Notes under the pieces: model-generated
What the model was told of the DNA's origin: nothing
The model's database searches: none
What the model saw: only the letters and a program-made list of their open reading frames with translations
Made by a program: the position numbers and the translations under genes
Shown: positions 8,691-17,805 of the stretch, in pieces
Position numbering within the stretch: the first letter of the stretch is position 1
How the letters are laid out: the number at the start of each line of letters is the position of its first letter
DNA from: Chitinophaga niabensis
GTDB taxonomy: Bacteria > Bacteroidota > Bacteroidia > Chitinophagales > Chitinophagaceae
Assembly: GCF_900129465.1 (NCBI RefSeq)
Contig: NZ_FSRA01000002.1
Coordinates: 2,542,001 to 2,606,000 of the forward strand
Reading direction: 5' to 3'
DNA: 64,000 bases

Positions 8691-10805
8691 ATGCAAAGTT
8701 TCAGAACTGAACTGGAAAATCCGATTGTAGAAAAGGACATCATCGAACTGGAGCAAAAGATCAGGCTGTTTAGAGAAGGAAAGATGTCTGACGAGAAATT
8801 TCGCAGTCTGCGTTTAGCCCGGGGCGTTTACGGACAACGCCAGCAAGGTGTGCAAATGGTGCGCATCAAACTTCCCTATGGTAAAATGACTTTACAGCAA
8901 TGGAAACGTATTGCTGATATCTCGGATGAATATTCCACCGGGAACCTTCACCTGACCACCCGTCAGGATATACAGATCCACTTTGTTTCCCTGGACAAAA
9001 CGCCTGAACTCTGGGCGAAACTCGAAATAGACGATATCACTTTACGCGAAGCCTGTGGTAACACCGTGAGGAATATTACGGCTTCTGATAAAGCAGGGAT
9101 AGATCCGGAAGAACCATTTGACATCACGCCTTATGCGGATGCGGCCTTCCGTTATTTCCTCCGTAACCCTGTTTGCCAGGATATGGGCCGTAAGTTTAAG
9201 ATCTCTTACTCTTCCAGCGACAGGGATACTGCCTTCTCTTTCATGCACGACCTCGGTGTGATCCCCAAGGTCCGCATCGTAGACGGTAAAGAGGTACGCG
9301 GTTTCAAAGTAATGGTGGGTGGTGGATTAGGTGCACAACCTTATCTTGCTAAAACTGCTTTTGAATTCCTGGAAGCGGATCAGCTGATCCCTTATACAGA
9401 AAGTATCCTGCGTGTATTCGACCGTTATGGTGAAAGGACCAGCAGGCATAAAGCCCGGATGAAATTCCTCATCGCCAAGATCGGTATGGAAGAATTCGAG
9501 CGCCTCGTGAAAGAAGAATACAAAGCAGTTAAACTGAAATCAGTGCCGGTAGATCACGCTGCATGGAAAGAACCTGCGCTGCCTGCTGCTAATCCTGCAT
9601 TGCCTTCTTATACGATCAAAGATCCTAAGCAATACGAAGCCTGGAAGAAAACAAATACTTTCGAGCAAAAGCAGAAAGGTTATTATGGTGCTTATGTACG
9701 TGTGCCATTAGGCAATATCAGCTCCGTAAACTCCCGCACCCTGCTGGAAAAACTGGCGCCTGTTGTTGCAGATGATGTACGCGTAACCGTTAACCAGGGC
9801 TTATTGCTGAAATACGTACTCCCTGAGCACCTGCCTTATGTTTTCAGTTTACTGGAAGAAGTAGGTTTCCAGGCAGCGGGTTTCGATAGTATTGCAGACA
9901 TCACTGCCTGCCCTGGTACAGATACCTGTAACCTGGGTATTTCCAGCAGCACCGGTATCGCTGCTGCATTGGAAGAAGTGATCCACAACGAATTCCCGGA
10001 CCTCATTTATAATAACGACATCAAAATAAAGATCAGCGGCTGTATGAACTCCTGCGGCCAGCACGGTATGGCACATATCGGTTTTCATGGTTCTTCCATG
10101 AAGAGCGGTGGAAAAGTATTACCAGCCCTGCAGGTATTGCTGGGTGGTGGTCTTGTTGGGGATGGTGTAGGCCGTGTTTCTGACAAAGTACTGAAAGTGC
10201 CCAGCCGTAAAGGTCCTGATGTACTGCGCACACTGCTGCACGATTATGAAACCAATGGTGAGAAAAAAGAACTGTTCAATGATTACTACGATCGTAAAGG
10301 AGAGAAGTACTTCTACGAACTGCTGAAACCACTGGCAGACCTGAGTGTATTGGGAGACAGTGATTTCATCGACTGGGGCCAGGCAGAAACTTTCAGCACT
10401 GCCATCGGTGTGGGAGAATGTGCCGGTGTAATGATCGATCTCATCGCTACATTATTATTTGAAGCGGAAGAGAAACTGGAATGGGCAGCACAATCTTTTG
10501 CCAACAATTCATGGGCAGACGGTATCTATCATTCATATGCATGTATGATCCAAACCGCTAAGACCATGTTGCTGGATGAAAACGTGAACTGTAACACACA
10601 GCACGGCATCATCGCTGATTTCGACAAACACTTTGTAGAAACAGGCCGCTTCAAAATAGACAGCTTCAAAACAATGGTGCTGCAGATCAACCAGCACGAA
10701 CCAACGGAAAGCTTTGCCAAACAATACTATCAACAGGCAAAGGCATTTTATGACAGAGCGCAGGAATACCGTCTTGAAAAGCAGGCGGCGAGTGCAAACG
10801 CTTAA
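8691..10805 (+). CDS. Sirohaem-dependent nitrite/sulfite reductase with C-terminal helical extension
   Basis: 704 residues. Two ferredoxin-like half domains and the sirohaem/[4Fe-4S] cluster site are visible: Cys407 and Cys413 in CPGTDTC, Cys451 and Cys455 in CMNSC. The N-terminal half carries the arginine-rich substrate region (LHLTTRQDIQIHF). The enzyme reduces sulfite to sulfide or nitrite to ammonia. The Cys-rich leader and lack of nitrate genes favour sulfite. The catalytic part ends near residue 555. The last ~145 residues form an extra all-helical domain (IYHSYACMIQTAKTMLL) that resembles HEPN folds and is not part of the classic enzyme (about 550-570 residues). cobA follows after 14 bases. 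Confidence 0.9.
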   Translation: MQSFRTELENPIVEKDIIELEQKIRLFREGKMSDEKFRSLRLARGVYGQRQQGVQMVRIKLPYGKMTLQQWKRIADISDEYSTGNLHLTTRQDIQIHFVSLDKTPELWAKLEIDDITLREACGNTVRNITASDKAGIDPEEPFDITPYADAAFRYFLRNPVCQDMGRKFKISYSSSDRDTAFSFMHDLGVIPKVRIVDGKEVRGFKVMVGGGLGAQPYLAKTAFEFLEADQLIPYTESILRVFDRYGERTSRHKARMKFLIAKIGMEEFERLVKEEYKAVKLKSVPVDHAAWKEPALPAANPALPSYTIKDPKQYEAWKKTNTFEQKQKGYYGAYVRVPLGNISSVNSRTLLEKLAPVVADDVRVTVNQGLLLKYVLPEHLPYVFSLLEEVGFQAAGFDSIADITACPGTDTCNLGISSSTGIAAALEEVIHNEFPDLIYNNDIKIKISGCMNSCGQHGMAHIGFHGSSMKSGGKVLPALQVLLGGGLVGDGVGRVSDKVLKVPSRKGPDVLRTLLHDYETNGEKKELFNDYYDRKGEKYFYELLKPLADLSVLGDSDFIDWGQAETFSTAIGVGECAGVMIDLIATLLFEAEEKLEWAAQSFANNSWADGIYHSYACMIQTAKTMLLDENVNCNTQHGIIADFDKHFVETGRFKIDSFKTMVLQINQHEPTESFAKQYYQQAKAFYDRAQEYRLEKQAASANA

Positions 10806-10819
10806 TAAACCAACCGATC

Positions 10820-11596
10820 ATGCAAACAATACAACCGAAAGTGACACTGGTAGGCGCGGGACCCGGAGACCCCGAACTGATCACCGTAAAAGGATTGAAG
10901 GCTATTCAAAATGCCCGGGTGATCCTCTATGATGCTTTATCCAACAATGAATTGCTGGACAATGCACCACAGAACTGCCTGAAACGTTTTGTAGGCAAAC
11001 GCGCAGGTATGCATGTGTACACACAGGCTGAGATCAACCGCATGATCGTTAAATATGCATTGACCTATGGGAGTGTAGTTCGTCTGAAAGGCGGCGATTC
11101 TTTTGTATTTGGCCGTGGTCAGGAAGAACTGGCTTCTGCACAACAGTATGGTATAGAAACAGAAGTGATCCCCGGCATCAGCAGTGCTATTTCCGTACCG
11201 GGCGTTAATAAAATTCCTGTAACCGCACGTAACGTGAGTGAAGGGTTTTGGGTGATCACGGGTACCACCCAGGATGGAAAACTTTCCCGTGACCTGGAAT
11301 TTGCTATCCAGGCAAATACCACGGTAGTGATCCTGATGGGCATGAGTAAACTGGATGAAATTGCTGCAATTTATACCCAACAGGGTAAAGGCCAGACGCC
11401 TGCCGCCATTATTCAGAACGGAACACTGCCTACCCAGAAAATGGGCGTAGGAAATGTGGCTGATCTGGGTACATTTGCAAGAGAGCAGGGACTGAAAAAT
11501 CCCGCCATCATTGTGATAGGGGAAGTGGTAAGGTTCCATGAAGCGTTTCAGGACCTGCAGGCAAAACTCGCGGAGAATTACAAGCAAATCGCATAA
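10820..11596 (+). CDS. cobA: Uroporphyrinogen-III C-methyltransferase
   Basis: 258 residues. The tetrapyrrole methylase signatures are clear: VGAGPGDPELITVKG near the N-terminus (SAM site) and VRLKGGDSFVFGRG around residue 90, with GISS further on. The enzyme adds two methyl groups to uroporphyrinogen III to give precorrin-2, the first committed step to sirohaem. Position between sulfite reductase and the precorrin-2 dehydrogenase shows its product serves as the reductase cofactor. The next gene starts 11 bases later. Confidence 0.95.
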   Translation: MQTIQPKVTLVGAGPGDPELITVKGLKAIQNARVILYDALSNNELLDNAPQNCLKRFVGKRAGMHVYTQAEINRMIVKYALTYGSVVRLKGGDSFVFGRGQEELASAQQYGIETEVIPGISSAISVPGVNKIPVTARNVSEGFWVITGTTQDGKLSRDLEFAIQANTTVVILMGMSKLDEIAAIYTQQGKGQTPAAIIQNGTLPTQKMGVGNVADLGTFAREQGLKNPAIIVIGEVVRFHEAFQDLQAKLAENYKQIA

Positions 11597-11607
11597 AATG
11601 TGATCTT

Positions 11608-12192
11608 ATGGAAGAGAATCATTTATTTCCTGTTTTCTTTAAGCTGGATCAGTTACAGGTACTGGTAGTGGGAGGTGGAAATGTGGGTACGGAAAAAGTG
11701 AATGCCATCTTACAGAACTGCCCCGCAGCGAGAGTAACCGTAGTAGCTACCTGGTTTGCACCTGAACTGGAAAGCCTCACGGCCGGGTTTCCTAATGTAA
11801 CGCTCATCCAAAAAGCGTTCTCCTGTGGGGACCTGTTCGGAAAAGACCTGGTAATAGCCGCCACGGCAGACAGGGAATTAAATGCATGCATCTGGGAAAA
11901 AGCAAAGGCCAGCAAAGTACTGATCAATGTAGCAGATACCCCCGGCCTGTGCGATTTCTACCTGGGTTCCATTGTACAGAAAGGAAACCTGAAGATCGCC
12001 ATTTCCACAAACGGGAAATCCCCCACCATCGCAAAAAGATTAAAAGAGGTACTGAACGATGCCATCCCCGATACCCTGGAATCTGTTTTACAACATTTGC
12101 AGATCCTGAGGGACAGGCTGAAAGGTGATTTTAATGATAAAGTGAAGAAATTGAATGAATTGACCAGCGTACTGGTGAGCAGGGATCATTGA
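11608..12192 (+). CDS. Precorrin-2 dehydrogenase / sirohydrochlorin ferrochelatase (CysG N-terminal/Met8 type)
   Basis: 194 residues. The Rossmann motif VVGGGNVGTEKV lies near residue 16 (NAD binding), followed by DLVIAATADRELN and the Met8-like block STNGKSPTIAKRLKE near residue 135. It oxidises precorrin-2 to sirohydrochlorin and, in bifunctional members, inserts Fe2+ to give sirohaem. Length fits the stand-alone form without a fused methyltransferase, which is supplied by the preceding cobA. It is the last gene of the operon; a terminator follows. Confidence 0.9.
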   Translation: MEENHLFPVFFKLDQLQVLVVGGGNVGTEKVNAILQNCPAARVTVVATWFAPELESLTAGFPNVTLIQKAFSCGDLFGKDLVIAATADRELNACIWEKAKASKVLINVADTPGLCDFYLGSIVQKGNLKIAISTNGKSPTIAKRLKEVLNDAIPDTLESVLQHLQILRDRLKGDFNDKVKKLNELTSVLVSRDH

Positions 12193-12210
12193 TACCGGGC
12201 TTAAATCATA

Positions 12211-12248
12211 AAAAGGACCGTCCCGGGTATAACCAGGGGCGGTCTTTT
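12211..12248 (+). terminator. Terminator of the sulfite reductase operon
   Basis: AAAAGGACCGTCCC (12211-12224) pairs with GGGGCGGTCTTTT (12236-12248) with one bulged G and one G-T pair, ending in TTTT. Confidence 0.75.
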
Positions 12249-12282
12249 CATTTCCAGACAGAGGGTACTCTATTACATAAAG

Positions 12283-12313
12283 AAGGGCTGTTCCGTAAAA
12301 AGAACAGCCCTTT
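12283..12313. terminator. Hairpin between convergent genes
   Basis: AAGGGCTGTTC (12283-12293) pairs perfectly with GAACAGCCCTT (12302-12312) around an 8-base loop. T tracts are weak on both sides. It probably ends the thioesterase gene on the minus strand, or backs up the operon terminator at 12211-12248. Confidence 0.6.
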
Positions 12314-12338
12314 GTGTATTAATTACATTAAAGTAAGC

Positions 12339-12860
12339 TTATTGCTCATAAAACAAGGCCTTCAGTTCTCCCGCATCCGCAGGTTTCATCTTCCCGCCGA
12401 GGATCAGCCTTAGCTGTCTGCGGCGGAGCGCTCCTTCAAACAGTTTCACTTCATCTTCAGATTCCGGGATGATAGGAGGTACGTGGCGGGCCTTGCCATT
12501 AGGGTCCAGGGCCACAAAGGTCATAAAGGCCTCGTTGGATTTATACCGGTACTGCTGCACAGGATCTTCGCCCCATACTTTCATATGTACTTCCATGGAA
12601 GTAGTGAAAGCACGGGTAACCTGGGCTTCAATATGTACCACATTCCCCAGTTTAATGGGGTTTTCGAAGGAGATATTATCTACAGAAGCAGTAACAACAG
12701 GGGCAGCACAGTGTTTCATGCAGGCGAGGGCGGCAGCAATGTCCATCCAGTACATTAAACGGCCCCCCATCAGGTTGGCAAAAGTATTGGTGTCGTTCGG
12801 AAGCACCAGCTCAGTCATATTGATCAGGGAGTCATGTGCCTTCTTGGGCGTCAAGGTCAT
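12339..12860 (-). CDS. Acyl-CoA thioesterase, hotdog fold (YciA/BACH type)
   Basis: 173 residues, a single hotdog domain. The block LPNDTNTFANLMGGRLMYWM near residue 20-40 is diagnostic of the YciA/BACH thioesterase group, with the N..G.L region and conserved Asp at the helix start. SVDNISFENPIKLGN further supports this. It hydrolyses acyl-CoA thioesters to free acid and CoA; chain preference is not readable. Monocistronic, convergent with the sirohaem operon. Confidence 0.92.
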   Translation of the reverse strand: MTLTPKKAHDSLINMTELVLPNDTNTFANLMGGRLMYWMDIAAALACMKHCAAPVVTASVDNISFENPIKLGNVVHIEAQVTRAFTTSMEVHMKVWGEDPVQQYRYKSNEAFMTFVALDPNGKARHVPPIIPESEDEVKLFEGALRRRQLRLILGGKMKPADAGELKALFYEQ

Positions 12861-13004
12861 ATCGAATGTATTTCAGGTCGCAAATTACGGGAATGCTGCG
12901 ATAATTCCCGTGAACAAATAAAGTTACACTTCGGTGAAGTTTTTTGAAACGCTTGCCAGTAAAGGATTTGAATTGATATTGAAGGGCCTCTGCGAAAAAT
13001 TGGC

Positions 13005-13034
13005 TTGGGTGCGAGGCAAATTTGTGTAACTTTG
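13005..13034 (+). promoter_or_regulatory. Promoter of pyrG
   Basis: TTG (13005-13007) and TAACTTTG (13027-13034) are 19 bases apart. Start of transcription near 13038-13040 leaves a leader of about 95 bases before pyrG. Confidence 0.75.
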
Positions 13035-13048
13035 CATGACCTTACGGA

Positions 13049-13109
13049 AGTAAATTACTTGACAGGATACACCAAACAGTCCGGCATCACTTCCTCTTTG
13101 GTCAAGTAA
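13049..13109 (+). promoter_or_regulatory. Structured 5' leader of pyrG
   Basis: TTACTTGAC (13055-13063) is complementary to GTCAAGTAA (13101-13109). The inner CAAA (13073-13076) can pair with TTTG (13097-13100). AAGTAA-A-TTACTT (13049-13061) offers a competing local hairpin. No known riboswitch motif was recognised. Function is unknown. Confidence 0.4.
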
Positions 13110-13132
13110 AAATTTCGGGAACTTAGTTTTTT

Positions 13133-14788
13133 ATGGCAAAATATATCTTCGTTACGGGAGGTGTTACTTCCTCATTGGGTAAAGGAATTATCGCAGCATC
13201 CCTGGCAAAACTATTGCAGGCACGCGGCTTTAAAGTGACAATTCAGAAATTTGATCCGTATATCAATGTGGATCCCGGTACACTCAACCCCTACGAACAC
13301 GGGGAATGTTACGTAACCGAAGATGGCGCCGAAACCGATCTCGATCTGGGCCACTACGAGCGTTTCCTCAATACACCTACTTCCCAGGCCAATAACGTGA
13401 CCACCGGCCGTATCTATCAAACCGTGATCAACAAAGAAAGAGAAGGGGCCTACCTGGGTAAAACCGTGCAGGTGATCCCGCACATCACGGATGAGATCAA
13501 ACGCCGCATCCTCCTCCTGGGCAAGGATAATAAATTCGATATCGTGATCACCGAACTCGGTGGTACCGTGGGGGACATTGAATCCCTCCCTTATATAGAA
13601 GCCGTTCGTCAGTTGCAATGGGAACTGGGGGAAGAAGATTGCCTTGTAGTGCACCTCACCCTCATTCCGTACCTGCGTGCGGCGAAAGAGCTGAAAACAA
13701 AACCCACACAACACTCTGTAAGATTATTAAGCGAAAACGGCGTGCACCCGGATATCATCGTGTGCCGTACCGAAGAACCTTTATATCGTGAACTGAAGAA
13801 AAAGATCGCCCTGTTCTGTAATGTGCAGGTAGATGCGGTGATAGAAGCACAGGACGTGGGAACCATCTACGAAGTGCCCCTGGAAATGATGCGCGAGAAA
13901 CTGGATGTGATCTGCCTGAAAAAGCTGAACCTCCCCGTAGAAAAAGAACCCGAGCTGATCAAATGGCGCGAGTTCCTGGATAAGCTGAAATATCCTAAAA
14001 CCAAAGTGACCATTGGTTTGATCGGTAAATACGTGGAATTGCAGGATGCCTACAAATCCATCCTGGAATCATTTGTTCATGCAGGTGCCGTGAATGAATG
14101 CAAAGTGATCGTACAAAATATTCACTCTGAGCATATTACGCCGGAAAATGTAAGTGAGAAACTGAAAAATCTGGATGGTTTGCTCGTAGCTCCCGGTTTC
14201 GGGCACAGGGGAATAGAAGGAAAGATCACCGCTATACAGTATGCCCGCGAAAACCACCTGCCTTTCTTTGGTATCTGTTTAGGTATGCAAATGGCCGTTG
14301 TGGAATATTCCCGCAACGTACTCGGCCTCCGCGACGCACACTCCACAGAAATGAACCCGGAAACACCTTACCCGGTGATCAACCTGATGGAAGAACAAAA
14401 GAAGATCACTAAAATGGGCGGTACCATGCGTTTAGGCTCCTATGCCTGCGAACTGAAACCCGGCTCGCAAGCTGCTGAGATCTACCATAACCAGGCCTCT
14501 ATCAACGAACGCCACCGTCACCGCTACGAGTTCAATAACGACTTCCTGGACCAGTTAGAAGAGGGCGGCCTTGTTGCCTCCGGTAAAAACCCGGAAACCG
14601 GCCTCGTGGAAATGATCGAATTGCCGGGCCATCCCTTCTTTATAGGCGGCCAGTTCCACCCGGAACTGAAAAGTACCGTAGAAAGCCCGGCGCCTATATT
14701 TGTCAGCTTCATCGCCGCCGCCAAGAGTTTTGCCGAAAGCAGGAATGGCAAAGCTAAACAGGCGGAAGAGAAGATGATACATGATTGA
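13133..14788 (+). CDS. pyrG: CTP synthase
   Basis: 551 residues in two domains. The N-terminal amidoligase (about 1-270) starts KYIFVTGGVTSSLGKG, the P-loop-like ATP/UTP site. The C-terminal class-I glutaminase (about 290-540) has the nucleophile Cys382 in GICLGMQ, with the His/Glu pair in FHPELKS near the end. The enzyme converts UTP to CTP with glutamine nitrogen. Length is slightly above the common 535-545 because of a charged tail (AKQAEEKMIHD). It has its own promoter and a structured leader. Confidence 0.98.
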   Translation: MAKYIFVTGGVTSSLGKGIIAASLAKLLQARGFKVTIQKFDPYINVDPGTLNPYEHGECYVTEDGAETDLDLGHYERFLNTPTSQANNVTTGRIYQTVINKEREGAYLGKTVQVIPHITDEIKRRILLLGKDNKFDIVITELGGTVGDIESLPYIEAVRQLQWELGEEDCLVVHLTLIPYLRAAKELKTKPTQHSVRLLSENGVHPDIIVCRTEEPLYRELKKKIALFCNVQVDAVIEAQDVGTIYEVPLEMMREKLDVICLKKLNLPVEKEPELIKWREFLDKLKYPKTKVTIGLIGKYVELQDAYKSILESFVHAGAVNECKVIVQNIHSEHITPENVSEKLKNLDGLLVAPGFGHRGIEGKITAIQYARENHLPFFGICLGMQMAVVEYSRNVLGLRDAHSTEMNPETPYPVINLMEEQKKITKMGGTMRLGSYACELKPGSQAAEIYHNQASINERHRHRYEFNNDFLDQLEEGGLVASGKNPETGLVEMIELPGHPFFIGGQFHPELKSTVESPAPIFVSFIAAAKSFAESRNGKAKQAEEKMIHD

Positions 14789-14810
14789 TATTTTTTATAA
14801 GTGATAGTGG

Positions 14811-14851
14811 ATTCCGGCAGATGAATACTTTAACAATTCATCTGCCGGAAT
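14811..14851. repeat. 16-bp perfect inverted repeat between pyrG and yidC
   Basis: ATTCCGGCAGATGAAT (14811-14826) is the exact reverse complement of 14836-14851, with a 9-base loop. No T tract follows (TTCGTACAT), so it is not a standard intrinsic terminator. It may stop transcription weakly, stabilise the pyrG 3' end, or bind a protein upstream of yidC. Confidence 0.85.
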
Positions 14852-14876
14852 TCGTACATATTGCTACCTTATATAT

Positions 14877-14884
14877 TACCTTTG
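14877..14884 (+). promoter_or_regulatory. Probable -7 element of yidC
   Basis: TACCTTTG matches TAnnTTTG, 22 bases before the yidC start. No well-placed TTG was found upstream. Confidence 0.45.
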
Positions 14885-14906
14885 CTCCTTAAATTTTAAA
14901 ATCGAC

Positions 14907-16739
14907 ATGGACAGAAATTCGGTCATTGGTTTTGTGTTACTTGGCGCTTTGCTGATTGGATATATTTTCTGGAATCAACAAAGCACTAATACTGCAAAGC
15001 TGGAGAAGGCCCGTCAGGATTCCATCGCCAACCTGAATAAGCCTAAGGAAGAACAGGCCAAAGTAATTGATTCTACCGGAGGCAATATTGTACTGGACTC
15101 AGCCCGTCTGCAAAGCGAATACGGTCCTTTTGCCGCAGCCGCCAGCGGAACGGAACAACAACAGGTACTGGAAAACAAACTGGTAAAGATCACTTTTAGC
15201 AATAAAGGCGGTGAACCACGTACTATTCAACTGCTTGATTTTAAAACCTCTGATGGCAAGCCCCTGTTCCTGCAACAAGGTTCCTTTAACAGAACAGGCC
15301 TGAAAATACCTTTAGCGAATAACCAGTCGCTCAATACTTCGGATGCTTATTTTGCACCACAGCCGGTACAAAAGAATGCAGATGGCAGCCAGACCATCAG
15401 CTACCGCCTCGGTACCAGCGCCAACCAATACCTGGAATATGTATATACCCTGAAGGCAGACAGCTACCTGGTGGATTATACCATCAACCTCATTGGTATG
15501 CAGAACGTATTGCCGAAAGGTAATATCAACTTCCAGTGGAACAGCCAGGCAGACCGCCAGGAGCATAACATGGAGCAGGAGCGTTTAAATAACCAGATCC
15601 ATTACCGCTTTGCGAATAAGGACCATGATTATTTCACCCTCACTAACCGCAGCCAGGAAAAGCTGGATAAACCCATCCAGTGGATCAGCTTCAAGCAGCA
15701 ATTCTTCAATATCACCCTGCTGGCCCGCAAAGAAAACTTTGCATCCGCAGAGATCAATACCAAAGTACCGGAAAGTGGTAACATCGTTGGTCAGAACATG
15801 ACCACCCTGGCTATCCCTTATAACGGTGCTGCCGCTTACAGCTTCCCCATGGAAGTGTATTACGGCCCTAACCACTACCAGACCTTAAAAAGGATGGATG
15901 TAGACCTGGAAAAGATCATCCCGCTCGGTTCCGGGATCTTTGCCTTTGTAAAGTATGTGAACAAATGGATCATCATCCCTGTGTTCAACTTCCTGGGTAG
16001 TCTTACTTCCAACTATGGTCTGATCATCCTGCTCCTCACCATCTTCATCCGCCTGATCATTGCTCCGTTCACTTATCAGAGTTATGTATCGGCTGCAAAG
16101 ATGAAAGTACTGAAACCGGAACTGGATGAATTGCGTGCCAAATACAAAGATGATCAGCAATCCTTTGGTGTGGAACAAATGAAGCTCTTCCGCAGCGCCG
16201 GTGTGAACCCGCTGGGAGGTTGTTTGCCTGCACTGATGCAATTGCCCATCCTCGTAGCGATGTACTCTTTCTTCCCCTCTTCCATTGAGCTGAGGCAGGA
16301 AAGTTTCCTCTGGGCAAAAGACCTTTCCACCTACGATTCCATCTACACCTTCGGCTTTAATATTCCTTTCTACGGAGATCACATCAGCTTGTTCACCATC
16401 CTGATGACCATCACCAGTTTGATCCTCGCTTTCTACAACCGTGGAATGACGGACCAAAGCAACCCGGTGATGAAATACATGCCATATGTATTCCCCGTAA
16501 TGTTGCTCGGTATCTTCAACAAACTTGCAGCGGCGCTTACTTATTACTACTTCCTGAGTAACGTGATCAGTATCCTGTTGCAATGGGTGATCCAGACCTT
16601 TGTGATCAACCACGATAAGATCCATGCAAAGATCCAGGCGAATAAATCAAAGCCGAAGACCCAATCCAAATGGGCGGCAAAACTGGAAGAAATGCAGAAA
16701 CGCCAGCAGGAAATACAGAAAACACCCAAGAAGAAATAA
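14907..16739 (+). CDS. yidC: Membrane protein insertase YidC
   Basis: 610 residues. There is one N-terminal transmembrane helix (about 6-22), a large periplasmic beta-domain (about 85-345) and a C-terminal 60KD_IMP core of five helices (about 365-560, with SNYGLIILLLTIFIRLIIAP and GGCLPALMQLPILVAMYSFF). A Lys/Gln-rich cytoplasmic tail of about 40 residues follows, which can bind ribosomes. YidC inserts membrane proteins alone or with SecYEG. The architecture is that of the Gram-negative form. Confidence 0.97.
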   Translation: MDRNSVIGFVLLGALLIGYIFWNQQSTNTAKLEKARQDSIANLNKPKEEQAKVIDSTGGNIVLDSARLQSEYGPFAAAASGTEQQQVLENKLVKITFSNKGGEPRTIQLLDFKTSDGKPLFLQQGSFNRTGLKIPLANNQSLNTSDAYFAPQPVQKNADGSQTISYRLGTSANQYLEYVYTLKADSYLVDYTINLIGMQNVLPKGNINFQWNSQADRQEHNMEQERLNNQIHYRFANKDHDYFTLTNRSQEKLDKPIQWISFKQQFFNITLLARKENFASAEINTKVPESGNIVGQNMTTLAIPYNGAAAYSFPMEVYYGPNHYQTLKRMDVDLEKIIPLGSGIFAFVKYVNKWIIIPVFNFLGSLTSNYGLIILLLTIFIRLIIAPFTYQSYVSAAKMKVLKPELDELRAKYKDDQQSFGVEQMKLFRSAGVNPLGGCLPALMQLPILVAMYSFFPSSIELRQESFLWAKDLSTYDSIYTFGFNIPFYGDHISLFTILMTITSLILAFYNRGMTDQSNPVMKYMPYVFPVMLLGIFNKLAAALTYYYFLSNVISILLQWVIQTFVINHDKIHAKIQANKSKPKTQSKWAAKLEEMQKRQQEIQKTPKKK

Positions 16740-16752
16740 AATAAAAATATCC

Positions 16753-16786
16753 CAAAGGCTCCACGAAACTGGGGCCTTTGTTTTTT
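16753..16786 (+). terminator. Terminator of yidC
   Basis: CAAAGGCTCC (16753-16762) pairs with GGGGCCTTTG (16771-16780, one G-T) around an 8-base loop, followed by TTTTTT (16781-16786). Confidence 0.9.
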
Positions 16787-16798
16787 AACAGTGAACAC

Positions 16799-17731
16799 AT
16801 GAGAGTTATTTTATTAGCAGGTTTATTATTAACCGCTGCCGGCAGCTATGCACAAACTTATATGCCCTCTGCGGAGCGCATTACCAGAACAGTAAGTTAT
16901 CTCGCTTCTGATAAATTGAAAGGAAGAGGTACCGCAGAAAAAGGAGGGGAAAAAGCAAGTAAGTATGTGGCAAAGAAATTTGCCACCCTGGGCCTGGAAC
17001 CGGGTTTTAACGGCAAATATTATCAACCCTTCACCTTTACCCGTGGCAAACATGTTGATGTGCCCAGCAGGAATGTGATCGGCTTCCTGGATAACGGAGC
17101 GCCTTATACGATCATCATCGGCGCACATTATGATCACCTTGGCCGGGCCGGGCTTTTCGATGGGAAATACCCTATTGGTGAGATCCATAACGGAGCGGAC
17201 GATAATGCCTCCGGTGTGGCCGGTTTACTGGAACTGGCAAGGTATTACACAGAGAATGGAACGCAGGAAGACTTCAATTTTATGTTCATAGCTTTTGGAG
17301 GAGAGGAGCTGGGATTGCAAGGCTCAAAGTACTATGTGAAGCACCCTGTTGATTCGCTGGATAATATCCATTTCATGCTGAACATGGATATGATAGGGCG
17401 GTATAATCCTGAACGTGGGGTAGGTATTGGCGGATACGGCAGTGCGGAAGAATGGCCGGCCATTTTTAAAGATGTTAAAGGAGATGGTGTGAAGTTCTTT
17501 ACTGATGCAGCTGGTAAGGGTGGATCGGATCATCACAGTTTTTATGTGGCTGGTGTGCCGGTATTATTTTTTCACACCGGCGGACATGATGATTATCACA
17601 AACCTACAGATGATATCGCTAAGCTGAAAGCCAGGGAGGAAGCCGGTATCCTGGGTATTGCCATTCAGCTGATCAACAATGCCATGAAGGAAAAGAAGCT
17701 GACCTATAAGGGAGAGGAAGAAAAGAAGTAG
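16799..17731 (+). CDS. Secreted M28 family zinc metallopeptidase
   Basis: 310 residues from the ATG at 16799. A TTG 21 bases earlier lies inside the yidC terminator and is rejected. The signal peptide is MRVILLAGLLLTAAGSYAQ. Zinc ligands are visible: His110 (GAHYDHLG), Asp134 (GADDNASG), Glu169/170 (FGGEELGL), Asp197 (NMDMIG) and the late His in HDDYHKPTDD. M28 enzymes are aminopeptidases or carboxypeptidases acting in the periplasm or outside. The C-terminus is Lys/Glu-rich and lacks a type IX sorting domain. Confidence 0.93.
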   Translation: MRVILLAGLLLTAAGSYAQTYMPSAERITRTVSYLASDKLKGRGTAEKGGEKASKYVAKKFATLGLEPGFNGKYYQPFTFTRGKHVDVPSRNVIGFLDNGAPYTIIIGAHYDHLGRAGLFDGKYPIGEIHNGADDNASGVAGLLELARYYTENGTQEDFNFMFIAFGGEELGLQGSKYYVKHPVDSLDNIHFMLNMDMIGRYNPERGVGIGGYGSAEEWPAIFKDVKGDGVKFFTDAAGKGGSDHHSFYVAGVPVLFFHTGGHDDYHKPTDDIAKLKAREEAGILGIAIQLINNAMKEKKLTYKGEEEKK

Positions 17732-17805
17732 TTGGTAATTAACAGGAGAATAACAACCATTTTATTTCCGGATGGGTTGTACCTAAGTATTAAATCTTAC
17801 GTACA

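Noticed and set aside
8537..8743. 68-codon frame on the minus strand across the leader and start of sulfite reductase
   Set aside because: It overlaps the terminator and promoter-proximal region and has no motifs; the plus-strand leader explains the region.
10937..11587. 216-codon frame opposite cobA
   Set aside because: Antisense shadow; no motifs.
15885..16625. 246-codon frame opposite yidC
   Set aside because: Antisense shadow of a strongly conserved gene, His/Asp-rich without domain sense.
16778..16798. TTG start for the M28 peptidase
   Set aside because: It lies in the yidC terminator and precedes the signal peptide.
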